Counted from the stretch's first letter, positions 45,563 to 54,967 are shown. The stretch: 64,000 nucleotides of DNA from JANYJZ01 sp964523395 (GCA_964523395.1 CAZFXS010000006.1:62001-126000), one strand, 5' to 3'. Program-made: numbers and translations. The notes: generated by a model from the sequence alone, not told the origin.

Positions 45563-45721
45563 GTAGTAACGGACCATTGGTCGGCGTTAGGTACTGTTTA
45601 AACGACGGCGGGTCGCCCGCCTTTGGCGGGCAAGCCGTCTACTACGATTCGTACGCGTAGTAACCGACCACTGGTCGGTGTTGAGCACCACTTAAACGAC
45701 GGCGGACAAGCCGTCTACTAC
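45563..45721. repeat. Tandem double array of inverted GTAG palindromes (REP/BIME-like)
   Basis: Two plus copies (45563-45587 and 45657-45680) and two minus copies (45604-45645 and 45698-45721) alternate. Plus copies: GTAGTAA then CGGACC-ATT-GGTCGG or CCGACC-ACT-GGTCGG. Minus copies: GTAGTAGACGGC followed by a complementary arm GCCGTC, the longer one enclosing GCCCGCC-AAA-GGCGGGC. The last minus GTAG (45718-45721) supplies the TAG stop of the M1 aminopeptidase. Confidence 0.7.
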
Positions 45722-48174
45722 TTCCCTCCTTCTTTTGTCTCCGGTTTCTTCGTTAACTTTTCAATGCTTCGCTTCGCGGCATCGCTGGCAGGATTCTCTT
45801 TATCATTTGCGATCGGTTCAAGCGCAGGAATGACGGATTCATCGCCAATATTGCCGAGTGTTCTGGCTGCATTCGAACGGAAACCGGTGTCTTTGTCATT
45901 CAACAATGACTTGTAGAATGAAATAATTTCAGGCTTCCCCTTCCCGTATTTACTGAGGACACCAAGCGCTGTCGAACGTGTCGATGGCGGTTGCCCGTAT
46001 CTTGCGCGATCCATTGCAATCGGAATTATCTTTACCGAATCAACCGAAGAAAGCGCACTCAACGCTGTATTTGCAACACGATTTCTGAATGACGGGTAAT
46101 CCAAATATTTCGAAACAGTGGGAATAGCATTCACGGAATCAACTTTCACCAGTGCTCGAAGTGCGCTGTTCAAAACATTGTAGCTGGAATCTTCCAGAGC
46201 TTTTGTCAATAGCACGGATACATCATTGTATTTATAATTTCCCAGCTGAGCTATCGCCGCATTCCTCACATCTGATTTCTTATCCTTGTAGGCTTCCATT
46301 AATCCTTTCTTTATTTCATTCCGTTTCGCTTCATCCGCTGTCTTTATTTTTGCCGATTGATTCACGGCTTCACGGCGAACAGCCCAGAACGGATCATTGA
46401 CCATGCGGTCTGTTATTTCGCGAATAAATTCCTCATTGTTTTCCTGAAGGGTCATCCCCTGCAACGCGCGCAACCTGCTGATCGGACTTTCGGCATGCAG
46501 TGCCTGGTATTTCCACTCCTCCCTTGATTTTGCAAACTTCACACGCTTCAACAGCCAGTTTCCTTTATCAAACACCACCAGTAACGGTTTTTGCGAGGCA
46601 GGGAAAACAAACGTGGTGTCTTTAGTCAGAATGTTCACACGATAGTTTGTGGAACCGGACGGAGTTGTAATTTCGATATTAACGGGCGTTCTGAAAACAC
46701 CTGTGAGCGAATCCATCGTTTGAATCTGCTCAACCCTCATTGAGACCTGTTGTGACGAGTCGCTCCATGTATATCCGATGTTGAAAATCGGAAGTCCCGC
46801 TTTGTAAATCCATTGATCAAAAAACCAGTAGAGGTTTTGTCCGGTTGCTTCTTCGATGGCAATTTCAAAATCATTTGTTTCCACAGGTTGAAACTGATAC
46901 TTCGTGATATAATGTTTGATGGACTTCCAGAAAAGTTCATCGCCCAGCAGGAAGCGAAGCATATGCAGAATCGAAGCACCGCGTGGATAAATATTTTCTC
47001 CGTACGAACCTTCACTTACTACCGGTTTCCTGCCGCGCGCGGTATCGACCCATATACCTGAATTCTGATTATCATACATGCGTAAATCAAATTCATCGCG
47101 CCCTTTCCAATGCTCAAAATAGAGCGGATCGAAATAGGTAGCGAAACTTTCATTCAGCCACGCGTGGCGGAAATCCCTGCAGGTCACAACATCGCCCCAC
47201 CACTGGTGGGCAAGTTCGTGCGCGAGCAGACTTACCGGAGATTCGTCGATGCGAACACGCTCATCATACACTGTGGCATTGTCGGAAAGCGTTGTGGCAC
47301 CGGTATTTTCCATTCCGCCAAAGTGATCCTGCAAAATGATTTGCCCGTACTTCTCCCACGGATAATCAAAACCGATTTTTTCATTGAAGAACTTTATCAT
47401 CTTTGGAGTTTCGCTGAAACAGATTCGCCCATTGAGCGTGTCATCGGGATAGACGTAATATTCCAGCGGAAGCTTTCCCGCTTTATCTTTAAGAACCGCA
47501 TACTCACCGCCCGCAATCATGACGAGATAGGAAGAATGCGGCTTCGATTGTTTCCAGTGAAACGTTTTAGTGTTCTCCTTTTTATTTTCTTTTACGCTGA
47601 GAAGTTTACCGTTGGAAAGCGCTGAGAATTTTTTATTAACGGTTATGATAACTTCCGAGGTTGCTTTGTCATTGGGATAATCATAACAAGGAAACCAGAA
47701 ATGATTTGTCGTATCCTCACCCTGTGACCAGAACTGCCAGCGTTTATTGGGGTATCCGGAGTCGGGCGCGTAAAATGTCATCCCTCTTTTGGGATTGCAT
47801 GAATACTCCACTGTTAAACGGAGAGTATCTTTCCATGAATATGATTTATCGAGATGAACGTTGAGCATGTATGTTGTTGAGTCGAATTTCAATTCGGCCC
47901 CGTTGTTTATTGTAACGCGTTTGATGGTCATCTCCCCCGCATTCAGTAAAACTGTTTCCAGTTTCGGGAACTGTGGGATAAGAGTTATTGTTGTCTTCCC
48001 GGAAATGGATTTTGCAACCTCATCAACTCTGATATCGAGTTTATAATGAATAACGTCATAATTGTGGCTTGGGGCTTGTCCGTTTTCCCGGATAGAAAGC
48101 GGGTCTTGTCCGTGCAAGGGATTGAACAACGTAATAGTGAAAAAAATAAGTATGATAATTCCGACAGTTTTCAT
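45718..48174 (-). CDS. M1-family aminopeptidase with C-terminal HEAT repeats
   Basis: 818 residues with a signal peptide (VGIIILIFFTITLFNPLHG). The M1 catalytic features are GGMEN at 286-290, HELAH at 319-323 and the third zinc ligand in LNESFATYF (Glu342); a beta-rich N-terminal domain precedes them. Residues about 575-810 are HEAT-like repeats (VRNAAIAQLGNYKYNDVSVL, NTALSALSSVDSVKIIP). It should trim peptides in the periplasm or outside the cell. The tail is lysine-rich and the stop (TAGTAG) lies in a REP-like palindrome. It is divergent from the pyrimidine cluster. Confidence 0.93.
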   Translation of the reverse strand: MKTVGIIILIFFTITLFNPLHGQDPLSIRENGQAPSHNYDVIHYKLDIRVDEVAKSISGKTTITLIPQFPKLETVLLNAGEMTIKRVTINNGAELKFDSTTYMLNVHLDKSYSWKDTLRLTVEYSCNPKRGMTFYAPDSGYPNKRWQFWSQGEDTTNHFWFPCYDYPNDKATSEVIITVNKKFSALSNGKLLSVKENKKENTKTFHWKQSKPHSSYLVMIAGGEYAVLKDKAGKLPLEYYVYPDDTLNGRICFSETPKMIKFFNEKIGFDYPWEKYGQIILQDHFGGMENTGATTLSDNATVYDERVRIDESPVSLLAHELAHQWWGDVVTCRDFRHAWLNESFATYFDPLYFEHWKGRDEFDLRMYDNQNSGIWVDTARGRKPVVSEGSYGENIYPRGASILHMLRFLLGDELFWKSIKHYITKYQFQPVETNDFEIAIEEATGQNLYWFFDQWIYKAGLPIFNIGYTWSDSSQQVSMRVEQIQTMDSLTGVFRTPVNIEITTPSGSTNYRVNILTKDTTFVFPASQKPLLVVFDKGNWLLKRVKFAKSREEWKYQALHAESPISRLRALQGMTLQENNEEFIREITDRMVNDPFWAVRREAVNQSAKIKTADEAKRNEIKKGLMEAYKDKKSDVRNAAIAQLGNYKYNDVSVLLTKALEDSSYNVLNSALRALVKVDSVNAIPTVSKYLDYPSFRNRVANTALSALSSVDSVKIIPIAMDRARYGQPPSTRSTALGVLSKYGKGKPEIISFYKSLLNDKDTGFRSNAARTLGNIGDESVIPALEPIANDKENPASDAAKRSIEKLTKKPETKEGGK

Positions 48175-48241
48175 GGTTTTCCTTTTGAAGAATATGTTGC
48201 AGAAATGGAAGGCGCATTAATGTAGGAAAAGGAAACGGGGA

Positions 48242-48256
48242 AATCAACAGTTGATT
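48242..48256. promoter_or_regulatory. 15-bp dyad between M1 aminopeptidase and the pyrimidine cluster
   Basis: AATCAAC-A-GTTGATT is a perfect inverted repeat in the 146-bp divergent spacer, 65 bp before the first pyrimidine gene. Size and place suit a repressor operator. No good -10/-35 pair stands out nearby. Confidence 0.35.
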
Positions 48257-48320
48257 CTTTTCCTGAAAATCCTCACATTGCACACCACAATACTCATTTC
48301 CAGAAGAAAGGAAACAAAGA

Positions 48321-49196
48321 ATGCCACGAATGGTTAAAGGCGGGCTTATCCAGGCCACACTCGCAACCTCCTCCAAACAGCCGATCGAGACAATCAAGAA
48401 AGCAATGATCGACAAACATGTGAAGATGATTGAAGACGCGGCAAAACAGGGTGTGCAGATGTTGTGCATGCAGGAACTGTTTTACGGTCCATACTTCTGC
48501 GCCGAACAAAAAAAGAAATGGTATGCGCTGGTGGAAAAAATTCCCGATGGACCAACCGTAAAATTAATGCAGGAACTTGCAAAGAAGCACTCGATGGTTA
48601 TTGTTGTTCCGATTTATGAAGAAGAAATTTCGGGCATCTATTATAATACAGCCGCCGTTATTGATGCTGACGGAAAGTATCTTGGCAAGTACCGCAAGCA
48701 TCATATTCCGCAGGTTGAGCCGGGATTCTGGGAAAAATTTTATTTCAAACCCGGCAATCTTGGATTTCCTGTGTTTAAAACCGCATACGGAAATGTAGGT
48801 GTGTATATCTGTTACGACAGGCATTTCCCCGAAGGTGCCCGTATTCTCGGATTGAATGGCGCGGAAATTATTTTCAATCCCTCCGCAACAGTGGCAGGAC
48901 TTTCCGAATATCTCTGGAAACTTGAACAACCTGCTCATGCCGTTGCAAACGGTTACTTTGTCGGAGCTATTAACAGAGTCGGATTCGAAGCACCATGGAA
49001 TATCGGTGAATTTTACGGGCAGAGCTACTTCTGCACTCCGCGCGGAAAAATTATCGCCGAAGCCCCACGCGACAAGGATTTTCTCGTCGTTGCAGATTTG
49101 AATCTCGACGAAATCCAGGAAGTAAGAGACACATGGCAGTTCTTCCGCGACAGACGTCCTGAGGAGTATGGAGCAATTTCTGCGGTGGAGAGATAA
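48321..49196 (+). CDS. N-carbamoyl-beta-alanine amidohydrolase (beta-ureidopropionase), nitrilase family
   Basis: 291 residues. Catalytic triad of the carbon-nitrogen hydrolases: Glu52 in CMQELFYGPYF, Lys126 in KYRKHHIPQ and Cys164 in VYICYDRHFPE. The long insert around 130-150 and the sequence context match N-carbamoylputrescine/beta-ureidopropionase enzymes. Because dihydropyrimidinase and PreT/PreA are coded in the same region, release of beta-alanine, CO2 and ammonia from N-carbamoyl-beta-alanine is the best call. AAAGGA precedes the ATG. It is the first gene of the plus-strand cluster. Confidence 0.92.
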   Translation: MPRMVKGGLIQATLATSSKQPIETIKKAMIDKHVKMIEDAAKQGVQMLCMQELFYGPYFCAEQKKKWYALVEKIPDGPTVKLMQELAKKHSMVIVVPIYEEEISGIYYNTAAVIDADGKYLGKYRKHHIPQVEPGFWEKFYFKPGNLGFPVFKTAYGNVGVYICYDRHFPEGARILGLNGAEIIFNPSATVAGLSEYLWKLEQPAHAVANGYFVGAINRVGFEAPWNIGEFYGQSYFCTPRGKIIAEAPRDKDFLVVADLNLDEIQEVRDTWQFFRDRRPEEYGAISAVER

Positions 49197-49202
49197 AACA
49201 GA

Positions 49203-49283
49203 GCTTGAGATTTTCAATTTACAATTGACAAATTACAAATGACCATAAATTTTTTACTTTTTAATTTTGACTTTTGAATTACA
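49203..49283. repeat. Wordy AT-rich intergenic repeat
   Basis: Words TTTTCAATTTACAATTGACA, AATTACAAATGACC and TTTTTACTTTTTAATTTTGAC; the same words are found near 19.4, 35.2, 39.4 and 59.8 kb. It fills the whole spacer before the aminotransferase gene. Confidence 0.55.
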
Positions 49284-49285
49284 CT

Positions 49286-50632
49286 ATGACCAGCACCGAT
49301 TTAACCTCGCTTTCTGTTTCTGAAGTCACTGCTAAACTCACGTATGGGACATGGAGATTCCAAAAAAACTGGAAACCCCTTCACGTTGTCGATGCCGAAG
49401 GATGCTATTTCATTGACGCGACGGGAAAGAAATACCTCGATTTTTCTGCCCAGCTTATGTGCGTGCATCTCGGATATAAGAATCAAGCCGTTACAAAGGC
49501 AATTGAAGACCAGGCAAAGAGCCTTCCCTTCATCGGTCCGGGATTTGCAACAGATATCCGTGCAACATTAAGCAAGGAATTACTTACTGTACTCCCCCAA
49601 GGATTGGAAAAATTCTTTTATACCACATCCGGCACAGAGGCAAACGAAGCGGCATTCAAAATTGCGCGCATGTATACGGGTAAGACAAAAATTATCGCGC
49701 GCTATCATTCATATCACGGTTCAACTATGGGCTCGATTGCCGCAACCAGCGATCCGCGGCGATGGGCTATGGAACCGGCAGGAAAAATTCCCGGCGTCAT
49801 CTTTGCGCCGGAAGTCCATTGCTACCGTTGTCCTATCAATCACCATTATCCTGAATGCGAAGTCGCCTGCGTTGAATATATCGACCATATGATAGAGAAC
49901 GAAAGCGACGTCGCTGCAATTATCGTTGAACCGGTTGTGGGCACTAACGGTGTATTGATTCCCCCGAAGGAATATTTCCCGCGCTTGCGGCAAATCTGTG
50001 ACAAGCATGGTGTCCTGCTCATCGCCGATGAAGTCATGAGCGGCTGGGGACGCACCGGCAAATGGTTCGCGATGGATCATTGGGATGTGAAACCTGATAT
50101 TCTCACGACGGCAAAAGGCATTACAACAGCGTATATGCCCCTTGGCTTATGCGCAACGTCTAAAAAAATCGGGGATTTCTTCGACGACCATTACTTCTCG
50201 CACGGACATACATACGAAGCGCATCCTCTTACACTTGCACCGGCCGTCGCTGCCATCAATGAATACAAACGTCTGAACCTCATTGACCGTTCACGCGAGA
50301 TGGGAGAATATCTCGGGAAAAAATTGACAGAATTAAAATCCAGACACAAGTCAGTGGGTGAAGTGCGCGGCCTCGGACTCTTCTGGGCCGTCGAGATCGT
50401 AAAAAATCAAACCACCAAAGAACCGTTTAACACATACAAAGACAAAGTCAGCGGCACACCGCTTACTGTAGATAAAGTCGCGGCAGAGATGATGAAGAAC
50501 GGCGTGTTCATCCAGGCATGGGTGAGTCATTTTGTGATTGCTCCTCCGCTTATTGTGAGCAAAGAAGAGATTGACTTGGGAGTGAAGATGTTAGACAACG
50601 CTTTGTCTGTAGCGGATGGGGAAGCGAATTAA
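49286..50632 (+). CDS. Class III omega-aminotransferase, probable beta-alanine:pyruvate type
   Basis: 448 residues. PLP class III signature: LIADEVMSGWGRTGKWFAMD with the PLP aspartate, and the Schiff-base lysine in DILTTAKGITTAYMPLG; TSGTEANEAAFKIARMYTG binds the cofactor phosphate. In this context it should convert beta-alanine (or beta-aminoisobutyrate) to malonate (methylmalonate) semialdehyde, the substrate of the downstream dehydrogenase. GABA or taurine aminotransferase activity cannot be excluded by sequence. The ATG at 49286 is chosen over a TTG four codons upstream. Confidence 0.9.
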   Translation: MTSTDLTSLSVSEVTAKLTYGTWRFQKNWKPLHVVDAEGCYFIDATGKKYLDFSAQLMCVHLGYKNQAVTKAIEDQAKSLPFIGPGFATDIRATLSKELLTVLPQGLEKFFYTTSGTEANEAAFKIARMYTGKTKIIARYHSYHGSTMGSIAATSDPRRWAMEPAGKIPGVIFAPEVHCYRCPINHHYPECEVACVEYIDHMIENESDVAAIIVEPVVGTNGVLIPPKEYFPRLRQICDKHGVLLIADEVMSGWGRTGKWFAMDHWDVKPDILTTAKGITTAYMPLGLCATSKKIGDFFDDHYFSHGHTYEAHPLTLAPAVAAINEYKRLNLIDRSREMGEYLGKKLTELKSRHKSVGEVRGLGLFWAVEIVKNQTTKEPFNTYKDKVSGTPLTVDKVAAEMMKNGVFIQAWVSHFVIAPPLIVSKEEIDLGVKMLDNALSVADGEAN

Positions 50633-50637
50633 GATAC

Positions 50638-50778
50638 GGGATGTGGGATATGAGACGTGAGTTCTTCGATGTTTGAGGTTCAGATTAGATGATGGTTACA
50701 GAGTTGCAACTTAAACAGTTTTGAGTTTCGAGATTTGTGTTTTGAGAATATTGGAACAACTCTAAACTCAAAACATTT
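50638..50778. repeat. Wordy intergenic repeat
   Basis: Two blocks: GATACGGGATGTGGGATATG with TTCGATGTTTGAGGTTC (50640-50690), like the DNA inside the MFS gene at 21.9-22.0 kb, and CAGTTTTGAGTTTCGAGATT with CTAAACTCAAAAC (50712-50775), like the sequences flanking the S23 gene. Confidence 0.6.
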
Positions 50779-50793
50779 TCCGGGAGCAGAGTT

Positions 50794-52152
50794 ATGAAAA
50801 CACTTCGATGGTGCGCATCATTTCTTTTCATCAGTTGTACTTTTCTGGCAATTTCGCCGGAGGCATACGCTCAATCGACATGCACTCCCCCGACAACGCG
50901 GGTGTGGATTATCGTACAGGATGCGAAAGGTAGTATCGACACTGTATGGTTAGGATTTGATTCTTCGGCAACACGATGCGATGATCCTGATTTGTGTGAT
51001 AAAGACCTTCCGTCGCCTCCTCCTCCCGGAGTACATTTTTTCTTCCCAAGGTTTTGGAGTGATTGTTATACAGGCGGCAATGTTCAAGACTACCGTCCTT
51101 TTATTAACTCGTCGCAAATAGATACATTTCAACTTTTTTTTGGGCTTTCGCTGGATTCGACATTCTATCCGTTAACCTTGCGATGGTCAAAGCAATCCAT
51201 TCATCAATTTTGTGACAGCGCAATAGTATCGGATATATTTGGGTTCTTTTTCAAAATTGATTTGACGCTGACCGATTCGCTTCGTATTACAAACCCGTTT
51301 ATATCACAAGTTGACATCAGGATATACCACGCAAGGCCTTTGCAAATCTCCAAAGAATATTACCCTCTTCAAACAGGAAATGAGTGGTTTTATCGCGAAA
51401 CAGCATTTTCAAGTGGAGAATCAGATACGAGTTCGGTACAGATCATTGGAGACTCTCTTTTCTCAAACGGTTTACGCTATTACATCCTTGATAAGCCTGA
51501 TATCATCGGTGAAAGATTTGTAAGAACAGATTCAGGACGAATTTATTATTACAATACCTTTACCGAAAAGGATGTTCAGCTGTTTGATTTCAATGCCAAC
51601 ATCGGAGAAATTACCAACAATGATTGGTTGGGGTTATTCGAATACGTCACTATCGTTTCAATCGATACCGTTGATATATTCGATCGTGTATCAAGGGTAA
51701 TAAAATTTAAACTTGACGGATTATTCATGAGCGAGGCAATATTCTCTGATATTTTCGGTCCGATAAAAGTTGAGGATTATGTTGACGGCGGACCCTGGCC
51801 GCAGCTTGTAAAGAATCTTATTGGATGCAGCATCAATGAGGAAATATTTGGATACACAACATCAATCAAGGATGAGGACGGTATTCCTACTGCAGTTCAT
51901 CTTGAGCAAAACTACCCCAACCCGTTTAACCCGGAAACACATTTCGAGTTTCGAATTGCGAAACGTGAATTTGTTTCGCTAAAAGTTTTTAATATGCTCG
52001 GAGAAGAAATTGCGACTGTTGTCTCTGAACCGCTCTTGCCGGGGATCTATACCAGGTCGTGGGAAGCACCTTACATAGCAAGCGGAGTCTACTATTACAG
52101 GCTTTCCGCCGGTTCTTTTACTGAAACAAGAAAAATGTTGTTGATGAAGTAA
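50794..52152 (+). CDS. Secreted protein with type IX-style sorting domain, paralogue 1
   Basis: 452 residues. Signal peptide (SFLFISCTFLAISPEAYAQ), then a cysteine-containing N-terminal domain starting CTPPTTRVWIIVQDAKG and DTVWLGFDSSAT that is shared with the next gene. Residues about 175-350 form a separate region (YYPLQTGNEWFYRE) missing from the paralogue. The C-terminus is a sorting domain, QNYPNPFNPETHFEF to GVYYYRLSAGSFTETRKMLL. GGGAG precedes the ATG. Function unknown; exported and probably surface-attached. Confidence 0.85.
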   Translation: MKTLRWCASFLFISCTFLAISPEAYAQSTCTPPTTRVWIIVQDAKGSIDTVWLGFDSSATRCDDPDLCDKDLPSPPPPGVHFFFPRFWSDCYTGGNVQDYRPFINSSQIDTFQLFFGLSLDSTFYPLTLRWSKQSIHQFCDSAIVSDIFGFFFKIDLTLTDSLRITNPFISQVDIRIYHARPLQISKEYYPLQTGNEWFYRETAFSSGESDTSSVQIIGDSLFSNGLRYYILDKPDIIGERFVRTDSGRIYYYNTFTEKDVQLFDFNANIGEITNNDWLGLFEYVTIVSIDTVDIFDRVSRVIKFKLDGLFMSEAIFSDIFGPIKVEDYVDGGPWPQLVKNLIGCSINEEIFGYTTSIKDEDGIPTAVHLEQNYPNPFNPETHFEFRIAKREFVSLKVFNMLGEEIATVVSEPLLPGIYTRSWEAPYIASGVYYYRLSAGSFTETRKMLLMK

Positions 52153-52197
52153 ACTGAACAATCACGGCAAAACTTAATAATGAGGAGGAGACGTGTC

Positions 52198-53052
52198 ATG
52201 ACTACGATTATAAATAATTCAATAATACTCATCATAGTTATCTGTTCATTAATTTACGGACCACCTGCCGAGGCTCAATCCGGTTGCACGCCTCCTGCAA
52301 CGCGCGCGTGGATAAAGGTCGAAGACAATCGTGGCCAGAATGATACACTGTGGTTTGGATTCGATCCTGCGGCAACTTGCAGTGTTGAGACCGGCTTTTG
52401 TGAAGTTGCACCATTAGAAATCTGCGGTCCGCCGACTAATCTGGCATGTTATTATTGGCTCATTGAGCGCTGCGGTTCACAACTTGACGAGGCGGTGTGG
52501 AAGCATAATTACCGGGAATTAAAACCGGAAGCACAGATAGATACGTTTACACTGTGTTTTGCCGGAGAATACCCAATCACGTTCAGTTGGTCTCCCGATT
52601 CTGTTATGAAAATTGCCGACAGTATTATTGTTACCGACGGTATAACATTCAATCTATTCCGTTTTCGGATGGATCTACAAAACTCATTCATCGTAAGTTC
52701 ATTTCATCGCATACTGAACATTTTTACGTATCGTAACGGAATTACTGATGTTGCGATCCCTAATGAGAATACTCCTGCCTCATTCGAAATAAAGCAAAAC
52801 TACCCCAATCCCTTCAATCCCACAACGAATTTCGAATTTCAGATTGCGAATCGCGGATTTGTGACGCTGAAAGTGTTCAACGTGCTTGGCGAGGAAATTG
52901 CGACTATTCTATCGGAGGAACTTCAGCCCGGACAGTATGCCAGGTCGTGGGATGCATCAACCGTCGCCGGTGGATTATCCAGCGGAGTCTACTACTACCG
53001 GTTGACCACACAAAATAGTGTTGAAACAAAGAAGATGATCTATCTGGAGTAA
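52198..53052 (+). CDS. Secreted protein with type IX-style sorting domain, paralogue 2
   Basis: 284 residues. Signal peptide (NSIILIIVICSLIYGPPAEA), then the same N-terminal domain as the upstream gene (CTPPATRAWIKVEDNRG, DTLWFGFDPAATC) with extra cysteines, and a C-terminal sorting domain QNYPNPFNPTTNFEF ending VETKKMIYLE. The ATG at 52198 has GAGGAG eight bases upstream; an ATG at 52180 lies on the other side of that site and is rejected. Tandem duplicate of the preceding gene, lacking its central region. Confidence 0.85.
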   Translation: MTTIINNSIILIIVICSLIYGPPAEAQSGCTPPATRAWIKVEDNRGQNDTLWFGFDPAATCSVETGFCEVAPLEICGPPTNLACYYWLIERCGSQLDEAVWKHNYRELKPEAQIDTFTLCFAGEYPITFSWSPDSVMKIADSIIVTDGITFNLFRFRMDLQNSFIVSSFHRILNIFTYRNGITDVAIPNENTPASFEIKQNYPNPFNPTTNFEFQIANRGFVTLKVFNVLGEEIATILSEELQPGQYARSWDASTVAGGLSSGVYYYRLTTQNSVETKKMIYLE

Positions 53053-53165
53053 AGAGTCTGATTTGTTAGCGATATTCGATAAGATTCTTCTTGACTATCG
53101 TCAAAAATCTTTCATCTTGTAGCCGTCTGTAAGTCACTTAAACTCGAACATAAGAAAGACGGCCT

Positions 53166-54719
53166 ATGAAAATTTCTTTATCACTTCTCATTTGTTTCAT
53201 ACTCCTGTTTGGTACTGGTTCTACAGTCGCGCAAGTTACCAATCTCACAGTCAATGGAAATACCGTGAGCTTCACCATGGCTTCGGGCGACGCGATCACA
53301 TGGGAGTACGATATTCCAACCGGACAAACTGCGTTTGCGGAAATATGGATTGACCTCAACGATAACGGTACAATTGATCTGGGTACCGATAAATCTCTTT
53401 TCATCTTCACACAGACCGATGGCGACACACAAGGCAATGGTGGGCCACCGGATATCGACGGGACCGCGAACGGCCATATCATCTTCAGCCAGCCGGTTGG
53501 GCTTGCAGTAGCAAAATACATTATGAAATTCACCCACAACAATGTCGGACAAAGCATATCCGGTACTATCACGCCTCTTGTTTCTCCGAACCGCTCCATT
53601 TCCGGCACAGTGACCCCGCCACCTGGAAAAAGCAAACAATATATCCTGGTCGATGCGGAAGAACGCAGCGATACAACGGACCAGGGAGACGGTGGAAGTA
53701 TGTTCTGGCAGGCCCTCACCGATGTGAACGGCAATTACACAATCTCTTTGCAGAGCAATCTCGACACTTCATACTGGAGAGTACGCGTCAATGACCTTTT
53801 TGCACCCAGCATTCCCAACCCCGAGCGTCGGATGGTCATACTTACCGGCAGCACCGGCGGTGTTGATTTCGGTTATATTGCCGCAGCGGCTCAGGTCGCT
53901 GGAACAGTGCTCGACGAAAATCTTTCGCCATTACCGAATGTCGATGTGTATATCAGCGCCGACACCGGAAACATCTACTACAATTCAAGGTCTGACCTAT
54001 CAGGATTCTTCCAAATTGGAATACCTGGTGGCGTGCTCACCGGACAACAATGGCATCTGCAAACAGCGCAGAACGGAGATGTAACGACAACGTTCCTTCA
54101 GGCACGGGCGGATATTCCTGTGATTAACATCAGTGACAGTGTATACAGGAATTTGATTGTCTATCAGGTGAATTCTCAAATAGAAGGATATGTCCGCGTG
54201 GACGGTTTCCCTCCGGGCTTTCCGATGCCGATTGTTGCTGAAAGCCATGATACCGCACAGGCAGTGACCTATTCGGATCCGGCGACGGGACATTTTCTTA
54301 TACCGGTTTCAGATAAACTTTCCAGCTATAATATCTGGACGTGGAATGTGCCTTTCAACTGGAGTGTTCAGCCTCTGACCGCGCAGGCGGGCGACACGGG
54401 AAAAATTCTTACTATCATTTCGACGTCGGTTATTGAACGCGGTTCAGGAATTCCTGCATCATTCAATCTATACCAGAATTTTCCGAATCCGTTCAACCCG
54501 GCGACGGACATCAGATATGATCTGCCTGTCTCATCGCATGTTATTCTCACTATCTATAATATACTTGGCCAGGAAGTCGTGAAGCTTGCGGATGAACCGC
54601 AGATTGCCGGAACGTACACAGCTCACTTCGATGCTTCTGCTCTTCCGTCGGGAGTATATGTTTATAGGATTACCGCCGGAAGATATTGGTCAGCACAGAA
54701 AATGGTGCTGATGAAATAG
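53166..54719 (+). CDS. Secreted multi-domain protein with type IX-style sorting domain
   Basis: 517 residues. Signal peptide (LSLLICFILLFGTGSTVAQ). Residues about 25-140 are a beta-rich domain with an acidic loop (DLNDNGTIDLGTDKS). Two carboxypeptidase-regulatory-like segments follow (SISGTVTPPPGKSKQYILVD and AQVAGTVLDENLSPLPNVDVY). The end is a sorting domain, QNFPNPFNPATDIRY to ALPSGVYVYRITAGRYWS. Probably a surface or extracellular structural protein. It is followed by a strong terminator, so the next gene has its own promoter. Confidence 0.85.
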   Translation: MKISLSLLICFILLFGTGSTVAQVTNLTVNGNTVSFTMASGDAITWEYDIPTGQTAFAEIWIDLNDNGTIDLGTDKSLFIFTQTDGDTQGNGGPPDIDGTANGHIIFSQPVGLAVAKYIMKFTHNNVGQSISGTITPLVSPNRSISGTVTPPPGKSKQYILVDAEERSDTTDQGDGGSMFWQALTDVNGNYTISLQSNLDTSYWRVRVNDLFAPSIPNPERRMVILTGSTGGVDFGYIAAAAQVAGTVLDENLSPLPNVDVYISADTGNIYYNSRSDLSGFFQIGIPGGVLTGQQWHLQTAQNGDVTTTFLQARADIPVINISDSVYRNLIVYQVNSQIEGYVRVDGFPPGFPMPIVAESHDTAQAVTYSDPATGHFLIPVSDKLSSYNIWTWNVPFNWSVQPLTAQAGDTGKILTIISTSVIERGSGIPASFNLYQNFPNPFNPATDIRYDLPVSSHVILTIYNILGQEVVKLADEPQIAGTYTAHFDASALPSGVYVYRITAGRYWSAQKMVLMK

Positions 54720-54749
54720 CGCCTGCATTACCTCTTTCTTCACTCACTG

Positions 54750-54788
54750 ACGGCGATCGGAAACCACCTGGTCGCCGTTATTTTTTTG
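54750..54788 (+). terminator. Rho-independent terminator
   Basis: ACGGCGA (54750-54756) pairs with TCGCCGT (54772-54778), followed by TATTTTTTTG. It lies 30 bp after the stop at 54719. Confidence 0.8.
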
Positions 54789-54967
54789 AATGTTTGTATC
54801 AAACAAGCAGTATCCAAAACATCTGTTTAACCAGAACACCCTTCGCGCTTTTTCAATTTCGACCCAATGACGCTGAAAAATACCCCTTAAAACCAATTAT
54901 TTACGCTAGCTTCTCAAGCTAAACTAACATTTTAAACTTGATTTTGGCAGTCGCATTTAGGAGATTT

